18,565 nt of DNA, taken from positions 1 through 18,565 of the forward strand of contig CAAEUQ010000031.1 of the NCBI GenBank assembly GCA_900759005.1. The letters run 5' to 3'. This DNA is from Clostridia bacterium (lineage in GTDB: Bacteria; Bacillota; Clostridia; Christensenellales; Aristaeellaceae). Below, in pieces: positions 7,213 through 16,016 of the stretch (its first letter is position 1; the number at the start of each line of letters is the position of its first letter). The notes below the pieces were generated by a model. That model did no database searches. It was not told the DNA's origin and saw only the letters and a program-made list of their open reading frames with translations. The position numbers and the translations under genes were made by a program.

Positions 7213-8344
7213 TTAGCGATTGCGGATAATTTCCTCGGTAATCGCACAAATCTGATCGTATTTTTCCTCGATGCGTTCGAGCAGCTTCATCTGCGCGTGC
7301 GCGCGAATCAGATTGTGATCCGGCGAATTGACCTTGAAATACACATCACCATCGATATAGTCGGTCAGGAAGCGCATCGCCAGCTCACAGATCATCACCT
7401 TCAGGCTCAGCGGCAGGCACTTGAGCTCCGCCTCCGTCAGCAGATCGCCGACCTCGGAAAGGAAGCCGCGCGTAAATTCGCGGAACAGATCCATATTCAG
7501 ATCGATTTTGCTCGTATCCGGCTCGTCTTCGTCGGCGGTCGACGCGCCATAGCGAATCGCGTCGCCGTAATCATACAGCGCAGAGCCCGCCATTACGGTA
7601 TCCAGATCGATCACGCACACCGCACGACCGGTCTGAGCGTCGAGCATGATGTTGTTAATCTTGGCGTCGTTGTGCGTCACGCGCAGCGGAATCTCGTGGG
7701 ATTCGATCTTGCGAACGATTTCAGACGTCATCTTGCGGCGATCAAAGAAGAAATCGATCTCGCTGTCCAATTCCGCCACGCGGTGCGCGCGATCCTCCGC
7801 CACGGACGCGACGAACGTGTAAAAGCGCTTGCGCGTATCGTGAAAATTCGGGATTGTGTCATACAGCTCGTTTAACGGGAATCCACCGAGCATTCGCTGG
7901 AACTCGCCGAACGCGCGGCCGGCTTCATAGAAATGCTCCGGCTTTTCCACGCGGTCATACCGCCACCGCGTCGTGGATATAGCGATATGCGCGCCAGTAG
8001 CGGTTCTGATCGTCGCGGAACATGAATTCTCCCGTAACGGTCGGAATACAGGTCAGCACGCGGTTTTCGGAATCCTCGCCCGCTTCCGCCAGCACGCCGC
8101 GCAGGTATTCCGTCACGCGCACGATATTGCTCATCACCTCGCCCGGGCTTTTTGAACGCGTAGCTTAGGTATTGATCTGCTGCAGCACGTATTCCGCGCG
8201 CCCGCCGCCGGGCAGCGCATAATACAGGTGATACGTGTTGTTGACGTTGCCCGAATGCAGCTCCTCGGCACGGCTGTAGCGCCCCTCGAATCTGAACGCG
8301 GACAATACGTGTTTGATCTGGTTATAAGCCATATTATAATTCAT
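7213..8344 (-). pseudogene. Broken NahK-like N-acetylhexosamine 1-kinase / phosphotransferase
   Basis: Three consecutive fragments together resemble one kinase of the NahK/LnpB family, which phosphorylates N-acetylhexosamines at C1 in host-glycan salvage. Fragment 1 (from ATG 8344) ends YVLQQINT at a TAA, 8165-8167. Fragment 2 continues in the same frame with MSNIVRVTEYLRG to WRAYRYIHDAVA and stops at 7955-7957. Fragment 3 is in a new frame, starting EKPEHFYEAGRAFGEFQ and carrying the kinase motifs LRVTHNDAKINNIMLD and VCVIDLDTVMAGSALYDYGD. Removing one G near 7960 would join fragments 2 and 3 as AVAYDRVEKPEHF. The first break looks like about 6 extra bases that include the TAA. The total span (about 377 codons) fits an intact NahK of about 360. 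The start follows ftsY by 13 bases with an AAGGA site. Sequencing error is possible at the single G, less so for the TAA region. Confidence 0.85.
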
Positions 8345-8357
8345 GCTTTTCCTTCGA

Positions 8358-9257
8358 TCAGCCAAAGATCGCGTCCACAAATTCACGCGCATCGAACGGC
8401 TGCATATCGTCGAGCTTTTCGCCCAGCCCGATATAGCGCACCGGCAGATTCAGCTCGTTGCGAATCGCAATCGCGATGCCGCCCTTCGCGGTGCCGTCGA
8501 GCTTCGTTAGAATGATGCCCTCGAGGTTTGCGACCTCGCTGAACACCTTCGCCTGCGCAAGACCATTCTGACCGGTCGTCGCATCGATTACCAGAAGCGC
8601 GCTCAGCGCCGCCTCAGGGTATTCGCGCTCGACCACGCGGGCGATCTTCTTCAGTTCCTCCATCAGGTGGGCTTTATTGTGAAGGCGGCCGGCGGTATCC
8701 ACGATCAGCACGTCGGCATGGCGCGCCTTCGCCGCCTGAACGCCGTCGAACACGACTGCGGCGGGATCCGCGCCCTCCGTGCGCTTCACGATCGGCACGT
8801 CCGCACGCTCCGCCCATACGGTCAACTGATCGGCGGCGGCAGCTCTGAACGTATCGCCCGCGCAGATCACCACGCGGCGGCCCATCGCTTTCAGGCGCGA
8901 GGAGAGCTTGCCGATCGACGTGGTCTTGCCCACGCCGTTGACGCCGATCACCAAGAGCACCATCGGGCTGACCAGCTTCATCGATTCTGCCTGCAGAATA
9001 TCGACGAGGATGTCCTTCAGCGCTTCGCGCGCCTTCACGGAATCGCCGATCTTTTCCGCTTTGCATTTTTCCTTCAGACGATTCACCGCAAGCTCCGTCG
9101 TCGGCATTCCGACGTCCGCCATGATCAGAATATCGCTCAGATCGTCGTAAAATTCATCGTCCAACTCTTTGTAATTCTCAACCAGCTCGTCCATGCGCCC
9201 GGAGAAAACATCGCGCGTGCGCTTCATGCCGTTGCGAATCTTATCAAACAAACCCAT
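8358..9257 (-). CDS. ftsY: Signal recognition particle receptor FtsY
   Basis: 299 residues: the N and GTPase (NG) domains without the long acidic A domain of proteobacterial FtsY, as is usual in Firmicutes. FtsY docks SRP-ribosome complexes at the membrane for co-translational insertion. Seen in order: N-domain helices (about 1-95), P-loop GVNGVGKTT (105-113), GDTFRAAAADQL (about 134-145), DTAGR (187-191), TKLDG (251-255), GGIA (259-262) and the closing GLGEKLDDMQPFD. The GDTFRAAA form and the C-terminal FD separate it from Ffh, which would carry an M domain. The ATG at 9257 has GGGAGGA about 6 bases upstream and follows smc by 39 bases. The final gene of the unit, the broken kinase, lies 13 bases downstream. 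Confidence 0.97.
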   Translation of the reverse strand: MGLFDKIRNGMKRTRDVFSGRMDELVENYKELDDEFYDDLSDILIMADVGMPTTELAVNRLKEKCKAEKIGDSVKAREALKDILVDILQAESMKLVSPMVLLVIGVNGVGKTTSIGKLSSRLKAMGRRVVICAGDTFRAAAADQLTVWAERADVPIVKRTEGADPAAVVFDGVQAAKARHADVLIVDTAGRLHNKAHLMEELKKIARVVEREYPEAALSALLVIDATTGQNGLAQAKVFSEVANLEGIILTKLDGTAKGGIAIAIRNELNLPVRYIGLGEKLDDMQPFDAREFVDAIFG

Positions 9258-9296
9258 TCCGAGTCCTCCCTGTCCTTTTTCAAATGCCGTTTCTGC

Positions 9297-12200
9297 TCAA
9301 ACCGCCTCGTTCAGTACGACCGAAACGGTCTTCGAAATGCCCTTTTCCTCCATAACCACGCCGTACAGCGCGTCGCAGCGCTCCATCGTGCCCTTTCTAT
9401 GGGTGATGACGATAAACTGCGTATTTTCCGAATACGCCTTCAGATAGTCGGCATAGGTATCGATGTTCGCATCGTCCAGCGCCGCCTCGATTTCGTCGAG
9501 AATGCAGAACGGCGTGGGCTTCAGATCGAGAATTGCAAAAAGGATCGCAATCGCCGTCAGCGCACGCTCGCCGCCCGACAGAAGCGAAAGCATTTGCAGC
9601 TTCTTTCCCGGCGGCTGCGCCACGATTTCGATGCCGCAGCCGAGCGCGTCCTTCGGATCGTCCAGACGCAGCTCCGCCTTGCCGCCGCCGAAGAGCTTTA
9701 CAAACGTTCTCTGGAAATTCGCGTTCATCAAAGCGAACTGCTCGCGGAACTGCGTTTCCATCTTCGTTTCCAGTTCCTCGACGATCTTCTGCAAATCGTC
9801 CGCCGCCTTCACCAGATCGTCGCGCTGCGCGGTCATTTCGTCCACGCGCGCACAGGTGGTGCGGTATTCGTCCACCGCGGCGACGTTGACCGTGCCCATC
9901 GCACGAATGCGCTGACGAATCGCCTGAATGCGCTTTTCGGATTCGGAGATCTTGAAATTCTCCTGTCGGAACGGCTCCGCGCCCGCGTAGGTCAACTCGT
10001 AATCCTCCCAGATTCTGTCCTGAATCTGCTTGTACTCCGCTTCGACACGCGCGAGCTGAAGCTCGCTCCTGTGATGGCGATCGGAAAAATCGTCGAGCTG
10101 CGCGCGAATGGAATCGATCGCTTCGGCAAGCTCCTTAAAGCGCTTCTGCGCGTTCGTGCGCGCCGAATCCGATTCGCTGAACGCGCTTCTGGCGGAATCC
10201 AGATTCGCACGATTGGTTTTAAGCGCGCCTGTTTCCCTTTCCAGCTCCGCGCTGTTCTGATCCAGCTCGCGCTCGCATTTCTCCAGCGCTGCGGCGCTCT
10301 CGATCAGGATTCGCTCCGCATTTTCAACGTCGGCGTTCAGCCGATCGCGTTCACTGACGCGCGATTCCAGCACGCGCCGTCTGGACGCAATCACCACGCG
10401 CGCATCGTCCTTCTTTTCACGCAGCGCTTCCGTATCGCGCCGGCGCTGATAGATCGTCTCCTGAAGGACGCGCACCTCCTGCTGGCGGGTATCGGCAGCC
10501 TTTTCCGCATCCTGCTGGCGATCGTCCAAACCGGACAAGCGCTCGGAAACCTCGCTCAGCTGCTCCGACAGACGCGTCTTTTCCTGTTCCGCACGCGCAA
10601 CGCGCTTTTCATTGGATTCCTGCTCGTCCAGAATTGCCTTCAGGTGTGCCTCTGCGCGCGCGGTTTCAACTTCCTGCCGATGCACCGCGTCGTACAGTTC
10701 GCCGCGGCTTCGCTTAAGCTCCGCACGACGCGCTTCCTGCGATTCATAGGTCTTTTTCTGGTCTTCAAGCGTTTCCGCAAGCCGCTGAATCGTCTTTTCC
10801 GTTTCTTCGATTTCGCGCGTACGGGAAAGCAGGCTCGTTGCGCGCGACTGCACGCTGCCGCCGGTCATCGAACCGCCGGAATGCATCACGTCGCCATCAA
10901 CCGTAACCAGCCGAAACTGATACCGACCCGCACGCTGAATCGCAATACCCGCGTCCAGATTTTCCGCGACCACCGTTCGCCCGAGAAGATTGTCCACCAC
11001 ACCCTGATACTTCGGATCAAACCGAACCAGTTCGGACGCAAGCCCGACGCAGCCCGGCATCGTCAGAAGCTGGCGCTCCTGCGCATTCAGCGTGCGCCCG
11101 CGCACGGAGCCGATCGGCAGAAATGTTGCCCGCCCGAATCGATTTTTACGCAGGAATTCGATCATGCGCTTTGCGTCCTCGTCGCGCTCGACGACGATAT
11201 TCTGAAGCGCGCCGCCGAGCACCATGTCCATCGCGCGCTCGAGCCGCTCCGGAACGTGAATCAGATCGGCGACCACGCCGTGAACGCCGCTGTTCGGAAT
11301 CTTTCGCGCCTGCAAAAGCACCTGCTTGACGGAATTGTTATAGCCCTCGTAATCGCGCTGCATTTCGCGCAGCAGCTTCAGTCTCGAATCGCGCTGCTTG
11401 AGCTGGACGTTCATATCCGAAATCTCATTTCCCAGCCGCGCGTTTTCCTCGGACAGCCGCTGAACCTCCGCGGACGCCGCGCCCGCCTGTTCGGACAGTG
11501 CTTTCGCCTGCTCGCGTTCGGATTCAAGTGCGCTCTTCGCCTCGGAAACCTGCGTTTCCAGCGAATCCACGCCCGCCTGCTCCGTCGCGCGCTGCGCGTC
11601 CATATTGAAAAGCTGATCCTCCAGCGCCGTTTTCATCGCGCTCAGGCGCGCACGCTGCGAACGCACGTCGCCCAATCGATTCATCGATTGAATGATCTGC
11701 TGTTTTTTCTCTTCCGCTTCGTTTTCCAGCTCGGAAAGCGCCTTTTCCTGCTCGGCGACCGTTTTTTCCAGCGTCTGCTGATCGCGCTCGTCGCGCGCCA
11801 AATCGCCCGTTTCCTGATCGATCCATGCGGACAAATCGGAAATTCTCCGGCGAATGCCTTCTCCGCCCTCGCTTGCCGCGGCGCGCTCTGCGTTCAGGCG
11901 CTCGCGATCTCGATTCTCGGAAGCGATGCGCTCCTTCAATACCTGAACCGCACCCTCGCCCGCTTCGACCTCGCGAATCAGCTCCTGCACCGTTTCCCGC
12001 TTTTCTGCGGTTTCGCGCTCAAGGCGATCGAGCGTTTCCTGTGCCTGATCCCGCTCCGCGCCGGTCTTTTCCAGCTGCGCATTTGCCTGAAGGATGGATT
12101 CGCCCAATGCCGCGACGCTCTCGGAAAGCTCCCTGCAACGCGTTTCGTAGCGTTCCGTGCGCATCAGGAACACGTTCAGATCGAGAATCTTCAGTTCGTC

Positions 12201-12857
12201 GCGCAGCGCAAGGTATTCCCGCGCCGCTTCGCTCTGCGCCTTCAGCGGCTCAATTCGCTCGGTCAGCTCGGAAAGAATATCCTCTACGCGCGTCAGATTT
12301 TCGCGCGTATGATCCATTCGGCGCTCAGCTTCGTTCTTGCGCGCCTTGTATTTGACAATGCCCGCCGCTTCCTCGAATACCTGGCGGCGGTCTTCGCTCT
12401 TCGCGGAAAGGATTTCGTCGATTCTGCCCTGTCCGATCAGCGAATAGCCGTCCTTGCCAATGCCGGTATCTCGGAAAAGATCGATGATATCGCGCAGGCG
12501 GCAGGACGTGCCGTTCAGTTTGTATTCGCCTTCGCCGCTGCGATACACGCGGCGCGTTACGGCGACCTCCGTATAATCGACCGGCAGGGATTTATCCTCG
12601 TTGTCGAACACCAGTGTGACCTCGCAGAAGGCAAGCCGACGGCGTTTCTCGGTGCCGTTGAAGATGACGTCCTCCATCTTCGCACCTCGAAGCGTCTTCG
12701 CGCTCTGTTCGCCAAGCACCCAGCGCACCGCGTCCGCGATGTTGGATTTTCCGCAGCCGTTCGGCCCGACCACGCCGGTGATGCCCTGTTCAAAGGAAAT
12801 CTCCACGCGATCGGCGAACGACTTGAATCCATGAATGATGAGTTTCTTTAATCTCAA
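9297..12857 (-). CDS. smc: Chromosome segregation protein SMC
   Basis: 1186 residues, typical for bacterial SMC, the ATPase of the SMC-ScpAB condensin. The N-terminal head has KKLIIHGFKSFAD and Walker A GPNGCGKSN (31-39), followed by a long heptad-rich coiled coil, a hinge around 505-670 (RKIPNSGVHGVVADLI to GGSMTGGS), a returning coil and a C-terminal head with LSGGERALT (about 1093-1101) and Walker B FCILDE (1117-1122). Homology begins at the first residue, so the start is a TTG at 12857: its codon overlaps the rnc stop (TTGA), and no ATG is available at the right place. The upstream GGGAG is 14 bases away and weak, so translation probably depends on ribosomes finishing rnc. It lies between rnc and ftsY, the standard Firmicutes order. 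Confidence 0.97.
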   Translation of the reverse strand: MRLKKLIIHGFKSFADRVEISFEQGITGVVGPNGCGKSNIADAVRWVLGEQSAKTLRGAKMEDVIFNGTEKRRRLAFCEVTLVFDNEDKSLPVDYTEVAVTRRVYRSGEGEYKLNGTSCRLRDIIDLFRDTGIGKDGYSLIGQGRIDEILSAKSEDRRQVFEEAAGIVKYKARKNEAERRMDHTRENLTRVEDILSELTERIEPLKAQSEAAREYLALRDELKILDLNVFLMRTERYETRCRELSESVAALGESILQANAQLEKTGAERDQAQETLDRLERETAEKRETVQELIREVEAGEGAVQVLKERIASENRDRERLNAERAAASEGGEGIRRRISDLSAWIDQETGDLARDERDQQTLEKTVAEQEKALSELENEAEEKKQQIIQSMNRLGDVRSQRARLSAMKTALEDQLFNMDAQRATEQAGVDSLETQVSEAKSALESEREQAKALSEQAGAASAEVQRLSEENARLGNEISDMNVQLKQRDSRLKLLREMQRDYEGYNNSVKQVLLQARKIPNSGVHGVVADLIHVPERLERAMDMVLGGALQNIVVERDEDAKRMIEFLRKNRFGRATFLPIGSVRGRTLNAQERQLLTMPGCVGLASELVRFDPKYQGVVDNLLGRTVVAENLDAGIAIQRAGRYQFRLVTVDGDVMHSGGSMTGGSVQSRATSLLSRTREIEETEKTIQRLAETLEDQKKTYESQEARRAELKRSRGELYDAVHRQEVETARAEAHLKAILDEQESNEKRVARAEQEKTRLSEQLSEVSERLSGLDDRQQDAEKAADTRQQEVRVLQETIYQRRRDTEALREKKDDARVVIASRRRVLESRVSERDRLNADVENAERILIESAAALEKCERELDQNSAELERETGALKTNRANLDSARSAFSESDSARTNAQKRFKELAEAIDSIRAQLDDFSDRHHRSELQLARVEAEYKQIQDRIWEDYELTYAGAEPFRQENFKISESEKRIQAIRQRIRAMGTVNVAAVDEYRTTCARVDEMTAQRDDLVKAADDLQKIVEELETKMETQFREQFALMNANFQRTFVKLFGGGKAELRLDDPKDALGCGIEIVAQPPGKKLQMLSLLSGGERALTAIAILFAILDLKPTPFCILDEIEAALDDANIDTYADYLKAYSENTQFIVITHRKGTMERCDALYGVVMEEKGISKTVSVVLNEAV

Positions 12858-13531
12858 TTTCCGGACACTGCTCCCATTCTATTCAGCGCGTCCCTCGCAG
12901 CCTCCTGCTGAGCGCCCTGCTTGCTCGTTCCGCTGCCCTCGCCCAGCAGCTCGTCTTTCAAATACACCTGATAATGAAATACCGGCGCATGCGCGGGGCC
13001 TTCCATCGAAACGAATCGGTATTCCGGCATTGCGCCGTCCTTCTGCATCGTTTCCTGAAGGCGCGATTTCGCGTCCAGATGATCCTTCAGCGTTTCGGGA
13101 TTCAATTCTTCCTTCATTACGCGCAGAATCGTTGCCTTCGCGCATTCAAAACCCCCGTCGAGGTACACGGCGGCAAACACAGCCTCCATCACGTCCGACA
13201 GTATCGACGCCTTTTCGCGCCCGCCGGTGCGCTCCTCGCCCACCGAAAGCCGGATCATTCCGCCCAGCGAAATCCGCTTCGCAGCGCGCGCAAGCGTCTC
13301 CTCGCGCACGATCGCCGCGCGGATGCGCGTCAGCTTGCCCTCGTCTACCTCCGGAAGTTTTTCAAACAGATACTCGCTCATCGTCAGTTCAAGTACCGCG
13401 TCGCCCAGAAACTCCAGCCGCTGGTAATGCGGCACGTGATGATCCCCGCCGTAAGAGGGATGCGTCAGCGCCGTTACCAGCAGCCTGCGGTCATTGAACG
13501 AATAGCCGAGCGATTCGCACAGTTTTTCCAT
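12854..13531 (-). CDS. rnc: Ribonuclease III
   Basis: 225 residues, full length. RNase III cleaves double-stranded RNA in rRNA maturation and antisense decay. The catalytic signature is RLEFLGDAVLELT (38-50; Glu40, Asp44) with the second acidic pair in SDVMEAVFAAVYLDGG (Asp113, Glu116), so all four metal ligands are present. The double-stranded RNA binding domain occupies about 150-222, ending GTSKQGAQQEAARDALNRM. It starts 6 bases after acpP; the Shine-Dalgarno is only moderate (AAGGG about 10 bases upstream). Its stop overlaps the TTG of smc, so the two are translationally linked. Confidence 0.97.
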   Translation of the reverse strand: MEKLCESLGYSFNDRRLLVTALTHPSYGGDHHVPHYQRLEFLGDAVLELTMSEYLFEKLPEVDEGKLTRIRAAIVREETLARAAKRISLGGMIRLSVGEERTGGREKASILSDVMEAVFAAVYLDGGFECAKATILRVMKEELNPETLKDHLDAKSRLQETMQKDGAMPEYRFVSMEGPAHAPVFHYQVYLKDELLGEGSGTSKQGAQQEAARDALNRMGAVSGN

Positions 13532-13537
13532 CCGTTC

Positions 13538-13780
13538 TCAGCCCTTCGCCTTTACGATTGCGTCCACAATGTCACCCACGGTGCGGATCGTGCCGATCGC
13601 ATCGTCGTCGACAGTCAGATCGAATTCCGCTTCGAGATCCATTACCAGCATCATCAGATTCGCGCTGTCCGCGCCCAGATCATCGACCATCTTCGCATTC
13701 TCTGTCACGCGCGACGCGTCCACTGGAAGCTGCTCGAGGATGTACTTCTTTACCGTTTCAAATACCTGTTCACGATTCAT
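13538..13780 (-). CDS. acpP: Acyl carrier protein
   Basis: 80 residues, the usual ACP size, acidic and predicted as a four-helix bundle. Ser39 in LGADSANLMMLVMDLE is the phosphopantetheine attachment site and starts helix II. The residue after the serine is Ala instead of the near-universal Leu (DSL motif), and the following NLMM replaces the common DTVE, so partner recognition may differ from a standard fatty acid ACP. It sits between plsX and rnc, where housekeeping acpP is expected, although fabD and fabG are absent from this operon. AAGGAG lies 7 bases before the ATG. It is most likely the fatty acid ACP; a specialised ACP is the alternative. Confidence 0.93.
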   Translation of the reverse strand: MNREQVFETVKKYILEQLPVDASRVTENAKMVDDLGADSANLMMLVMDLEAEFDLTVDDDAIGTIRTVGDIVDAIVKAKG

Positions 13781-13795
13781 GATAATTCTCCTTCC

Positions 13796-14815
13796 TTATT
13801 CCGCCTGTTCGCTCAGATTGCCAAGACCCGAGCGGATTTTTTCCACGACTTCGCCGGCGAGCATCTCCCGCGCCTGACGAATCGCGTTGGCAATCGCCTC
13901 GTCGCCGGAGCTTCCGTGCGCCTTGACGATCGCGCCCTCCACGCCCAGCAGCGGCGCGCCGCCGTAGGCGTTGTAGTCCATACTCTTTTTGAGCTTTCTG
14001 AAGCCCGGCTTGCACAGAAACGCGCCGATCTTTGTTCTGAAAGACGACATGAGATTCTTCTTGATCATGCCCAGCAGCACGCTCACGATGCCCTCGGTGT
14101 ACTTCAGAATGATGTTGCCGTCGAAACCGTCCGCGACCACGACGTCGAAATCGCCCGTTGGCACCTCACGCGCCTCGCAGTTGCCCGCGAAGCGATAGCT
14201 GGTCTGCGCGCTCATCATTTGAAATGTTTCCTTCGTAAGCTTATTGCCCTTTTCCGTTTCCGTTCCGATATTGACCAGACCGACCTTCGGCTCCTTTACG
14301 CCCATGACCGCGCTCATGTAAACGCTGCCCATCAGCCCGAACTGAGTTAAATACTTCGGCTGACAATCGACATTCGCGCCCGAATCGATCAGCAGAAACG
14401 GACCGTTCTCACCCGGCAGCACCGGCGCGAGCGCAGGGCGCTCAATCCCGGGAATTCTGCCCACGCGCAGCATTCCGCACGCAAGCAGCGCGCCGGTTGA
14501 ACCGGCGGAAACCGCCGCGCCCGCGCGCTTTTCGCGCACAGCGAGCATCGCCTGAACCATCGACGAATTCACTTTTTTGCGAACCGCCATCATCGGATGC
14601 TCGTCCATCGTGATCACTTCGTCGCAATCGACGATTTCGATTCGCCTGCGCACATCGTCTGCACCCGCGAGCAGCGCCTCGATTCTGTCCTTCGGTCCGG
14701 TCAGAATCATGGAAATATCCTCAAAACGTCTCAGCGCCCGCACCGCGCCCCCAACGGTCGCGTCCGGCGCATGATCGCCGCCCATCGCGTCCAACGCAAT
14801 GACATACCGCTCCAT
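13796..14815 (-). CDS. plsX: Phosphate acyltransferase PlsX
   Basis: 339 residues. PlsX converts acyl-ACP to acyl-phosphate, the first step of the PlsX/PlsY route to phosphatidic acid, as a peripheral membrane enzyme. Family features are the start MERYVIALDAMGGDHAPDATV, GSTGALLACGMLRVGRIPGI, LIDSGANVDCQP, VGLVNIGTETEKGN, VVADGFDGNIILKYTEG and YNAYGGAPLLGVEG. The open frame extends upstream to 14932, but the family start is the ATG at 14815, with GGAGG 6 bases upstream (14822-14826); the longer frame also crosses the promoter and a terminator hairpin. It is the first gene of the plsX-acpP-rnc-smc-ftsY unit, 15 bases before acpP, whose product forms its acyl-ACP substrate. Confidence 0.97.
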   Translation of the reverse strand: MERYVIALDAMGGDHAPDATVGGAVRALRRFEDISMILTGPKDRIEALLAGADDVRRRIEIVDCDEVITMDEHPMMAVRKKVNSSMVQAMLAVREKRAGAAVSAGSTGALLACGMLRVGRIPGIERPALAPVLPGENGPFLLIDSGANVDCQPKYLTQFGLMGSVYMSAVMGVKEPKVGLVNIGTETEKGNKLTKETFQMMSAQTSYRFAGNCEAREVPTGDFDVVVADGFDGNIILKYTEGIVSVLLGMIKKNLMSSFRTKIGAFLCKPGFRKLKKSMDYNAYGGAPLLGVEGAIVKAHGSSGDEAIANAIRQAREMLAGEVVEKIRSGLGNLSEQAE

Positions 14816-14846
14816 TCCATACCTCCGCCATTTTGAATACGCAGTC

Positions 14847-14875
14847 ATTATACCTGAAACCGGCGCTTTTAGCAA
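14847..14875 (-). promoter_or_regulatory. Sigma-A promoter for plsX operon
   Basis: On the minus strand, TTGCTA (14870-14875) and a perfect TATAAT (14847-14852) are 17 bases apart. The predicted start of transcription is about 25 bases upstream of the plsX ATG, giving a short leader with GGAGG. It lies just downstream of the hairpin that ends the pepP-eutH unit. Confidence 0.85.
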
Positions 14876-14899
14876 GCATTTTCTTTTTGTATATAAGTA

Positions 14900-14929
14900 G
14901 AGAACCGAATCCGCACGGACTCGGTTCTC
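14900..14929 (-). terminator. Probable terminator after eutH
   Basis: On the minus strand, GAGAACCGAGTCC (14917-14929) pairs with GGATTCGGTTCTC (14900-14912) around a four-base loop: 13 bp including one G-U pair. The tail TACTTATATA is U-rich but not a run of U, so termination may be partial. The wobble again favours function on the minus strand. Confidence 0.65.
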
Positions 14930-14948
14930 CACGCCTCTTTCAAAATCT

Positions 14949-16016
14949 TCAGCCTTCTCTTTTCGTCAGCGCAATCGCCAGGATCGCTGCAAGCGCGCCG
15001 CCTAAAAACTTCGTCAGCAGCAGCGGCATGAGCATTTGCGGCTCAGCACTTAATGTAAATCCCAGATGCGCGGCGAGGGCGGAGGCGGCGCAGACTGAAA
15101 ATGCGGCGTTCATCGTCTGACCGCGCTGATCCATCTCCTTCATCATTGCAAGCGCCGGCGTAATGCTCACAAATCCGACCAGCAGCGCGGCAAGGCTCGA
15201 ATCCTTCATGCCAAGCCTTCGTCCCAACCGCATCAGCGGCTTCGACAGTGCGCGGCGCAGCAGCTCCGCCGCCGGCAGGCTTCCGAGCATCACGACGCCG
15301 ATGGATGACACCGTTTTCATCGCGTCTTCAATCGGCGCGAGATTCGGAATCAGCCGAACATTTGCAATATACTGCGCCGCGCCCGCAGTCAGTCCCAGTA
15401 TGGACAGCCAGCGCAGCAGCGTCGCGAACGCGGAAAATGCGCGAATGGACTGCTTTGCAAAGAATTTCAGCCCCAGCATCAGCAGGACGGAAAACAGCGC
15501 GACCGGCAATGTCTGAACGATCAGCGGCAAAACGCCGATCCCGCTCGCGGCGCCGCCGATCAGCAGCGCGACCGGCAATGTGCCGAGGCCGATCAGCATT
15601 CCCCGATAAAATCCGGTCGCGTCCGAGCCGCGCAGCATTCCCGCGCCCAGCGGAATCGTATAGGTCACCGTGCAGCCGAGCGTCGCCGCCACGAGAATGC
15701 CGGCATAGCGCCCGATTGCCACATCCTGCGCGAGCGATTTCGCGGTCTGATAGCCGCCCATGTCGATCGCCAGAACGCCGCCGAGCATCGCTGGATCCAA
15801 CCCCAGCGCGCGCCAGATCGGCGCGAGCGTAGATTCAAGCGCGCTCGAAAGCAGCGGCGCAAGGCAGAGAATGCCCGCCATTGAAAGCGCCGTCGGTCCC
15901 AGGAGCTTGAATCCTTCCTCAAAGCGTTCGCCCAATCCGAAGCGATTGCCGATCAGGAGATCCAGCCCGCCCAGCACTGCGCCGGCTGCCAGAATCCAAA
16001 GAATCACGCGCTCCAT
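14949..16016 (-). CDS. eutH: EutH-like ethanolamine permease
   Basis: About 355 residues, almost all hydrophobic, with about ten predicted membrane helices. EutH proteins import ethanolamine. Recognisable features are an N-terminal helix then GNRFGLGERFEEGFKLLGPTALSM, LAIDMGGYQTAKSLAQD, a TYTIPLGAG segment and the C-terminal LGFTLSAEPQMLMPLLLTKFLGG. The length is slightly below the usual 370-400. Translation probably starts at ATG 16016, overlapping the pepP stop as TGATG with GGGGAG 7 bases upstream; a GTG at 16019 is the alternative. No ammonia lyase (eutBC), microcompartment or two-component gene is nearby, so it acts apart from a eut operon or transports a related amine. Family assignment is fairly firm; the substrate is inferred. 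Confidence 0.87.
   Translation of the reverse strand: MERVILWILAAGAVLGGLDLLIGNRFGLGERFEEGFKLLGPTALSMAGILCLAPLLSSALESTLAPIWRALGLDPAMLGGVLAIDMGGYQTAKSLAQDVAIGRYAGILVAATLGCTVTYTIPLGAGMLRGSDATGFYRGMLIGLGTLPVALLIGGAASGIGVLPLIVQTLPVALFSVLLMLGLKFFAKQSIRAFSAFATLLRWLSILGLTAGAAQYIANVRLIPNLAPIEDAMKTVSSIGVVMLGSLPAAELLRRALSKPLMRLGRRLGMKDSSLAALLVGFVSITPALAMMKEMDQRGQTMNAAFSVCAASALAAHLGFTLSAEPQMLMPLLLTKFLGGALAAILAIALTKREG

Noticed and set aside
6941..7216. Plus-strand frame of 91 codons in the AT-rich spacer
   Set aside because: Begins at the fumC -35 region, runs through the terminator hairpin, has no Shine-Dalgarno and no recognisable motif.
8667..12851. Plus-strand open frame of about 1394 codons opposite smc and ftsY
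   Set aside because: It lies wholly antisense to two clear genes. It reflects avoidance of TTA, CTA and TCA codons in the GC-rich sense strand. The translation is rich in Arg, His and Leu, with no domain I recognise.
14816..14932. N-terminal extension of plsX upstream of 14815
   Set aside because: It crosses the hairpin, promoter and GGAGG site. PlsX homology starts at MERYVIALDAMGG.
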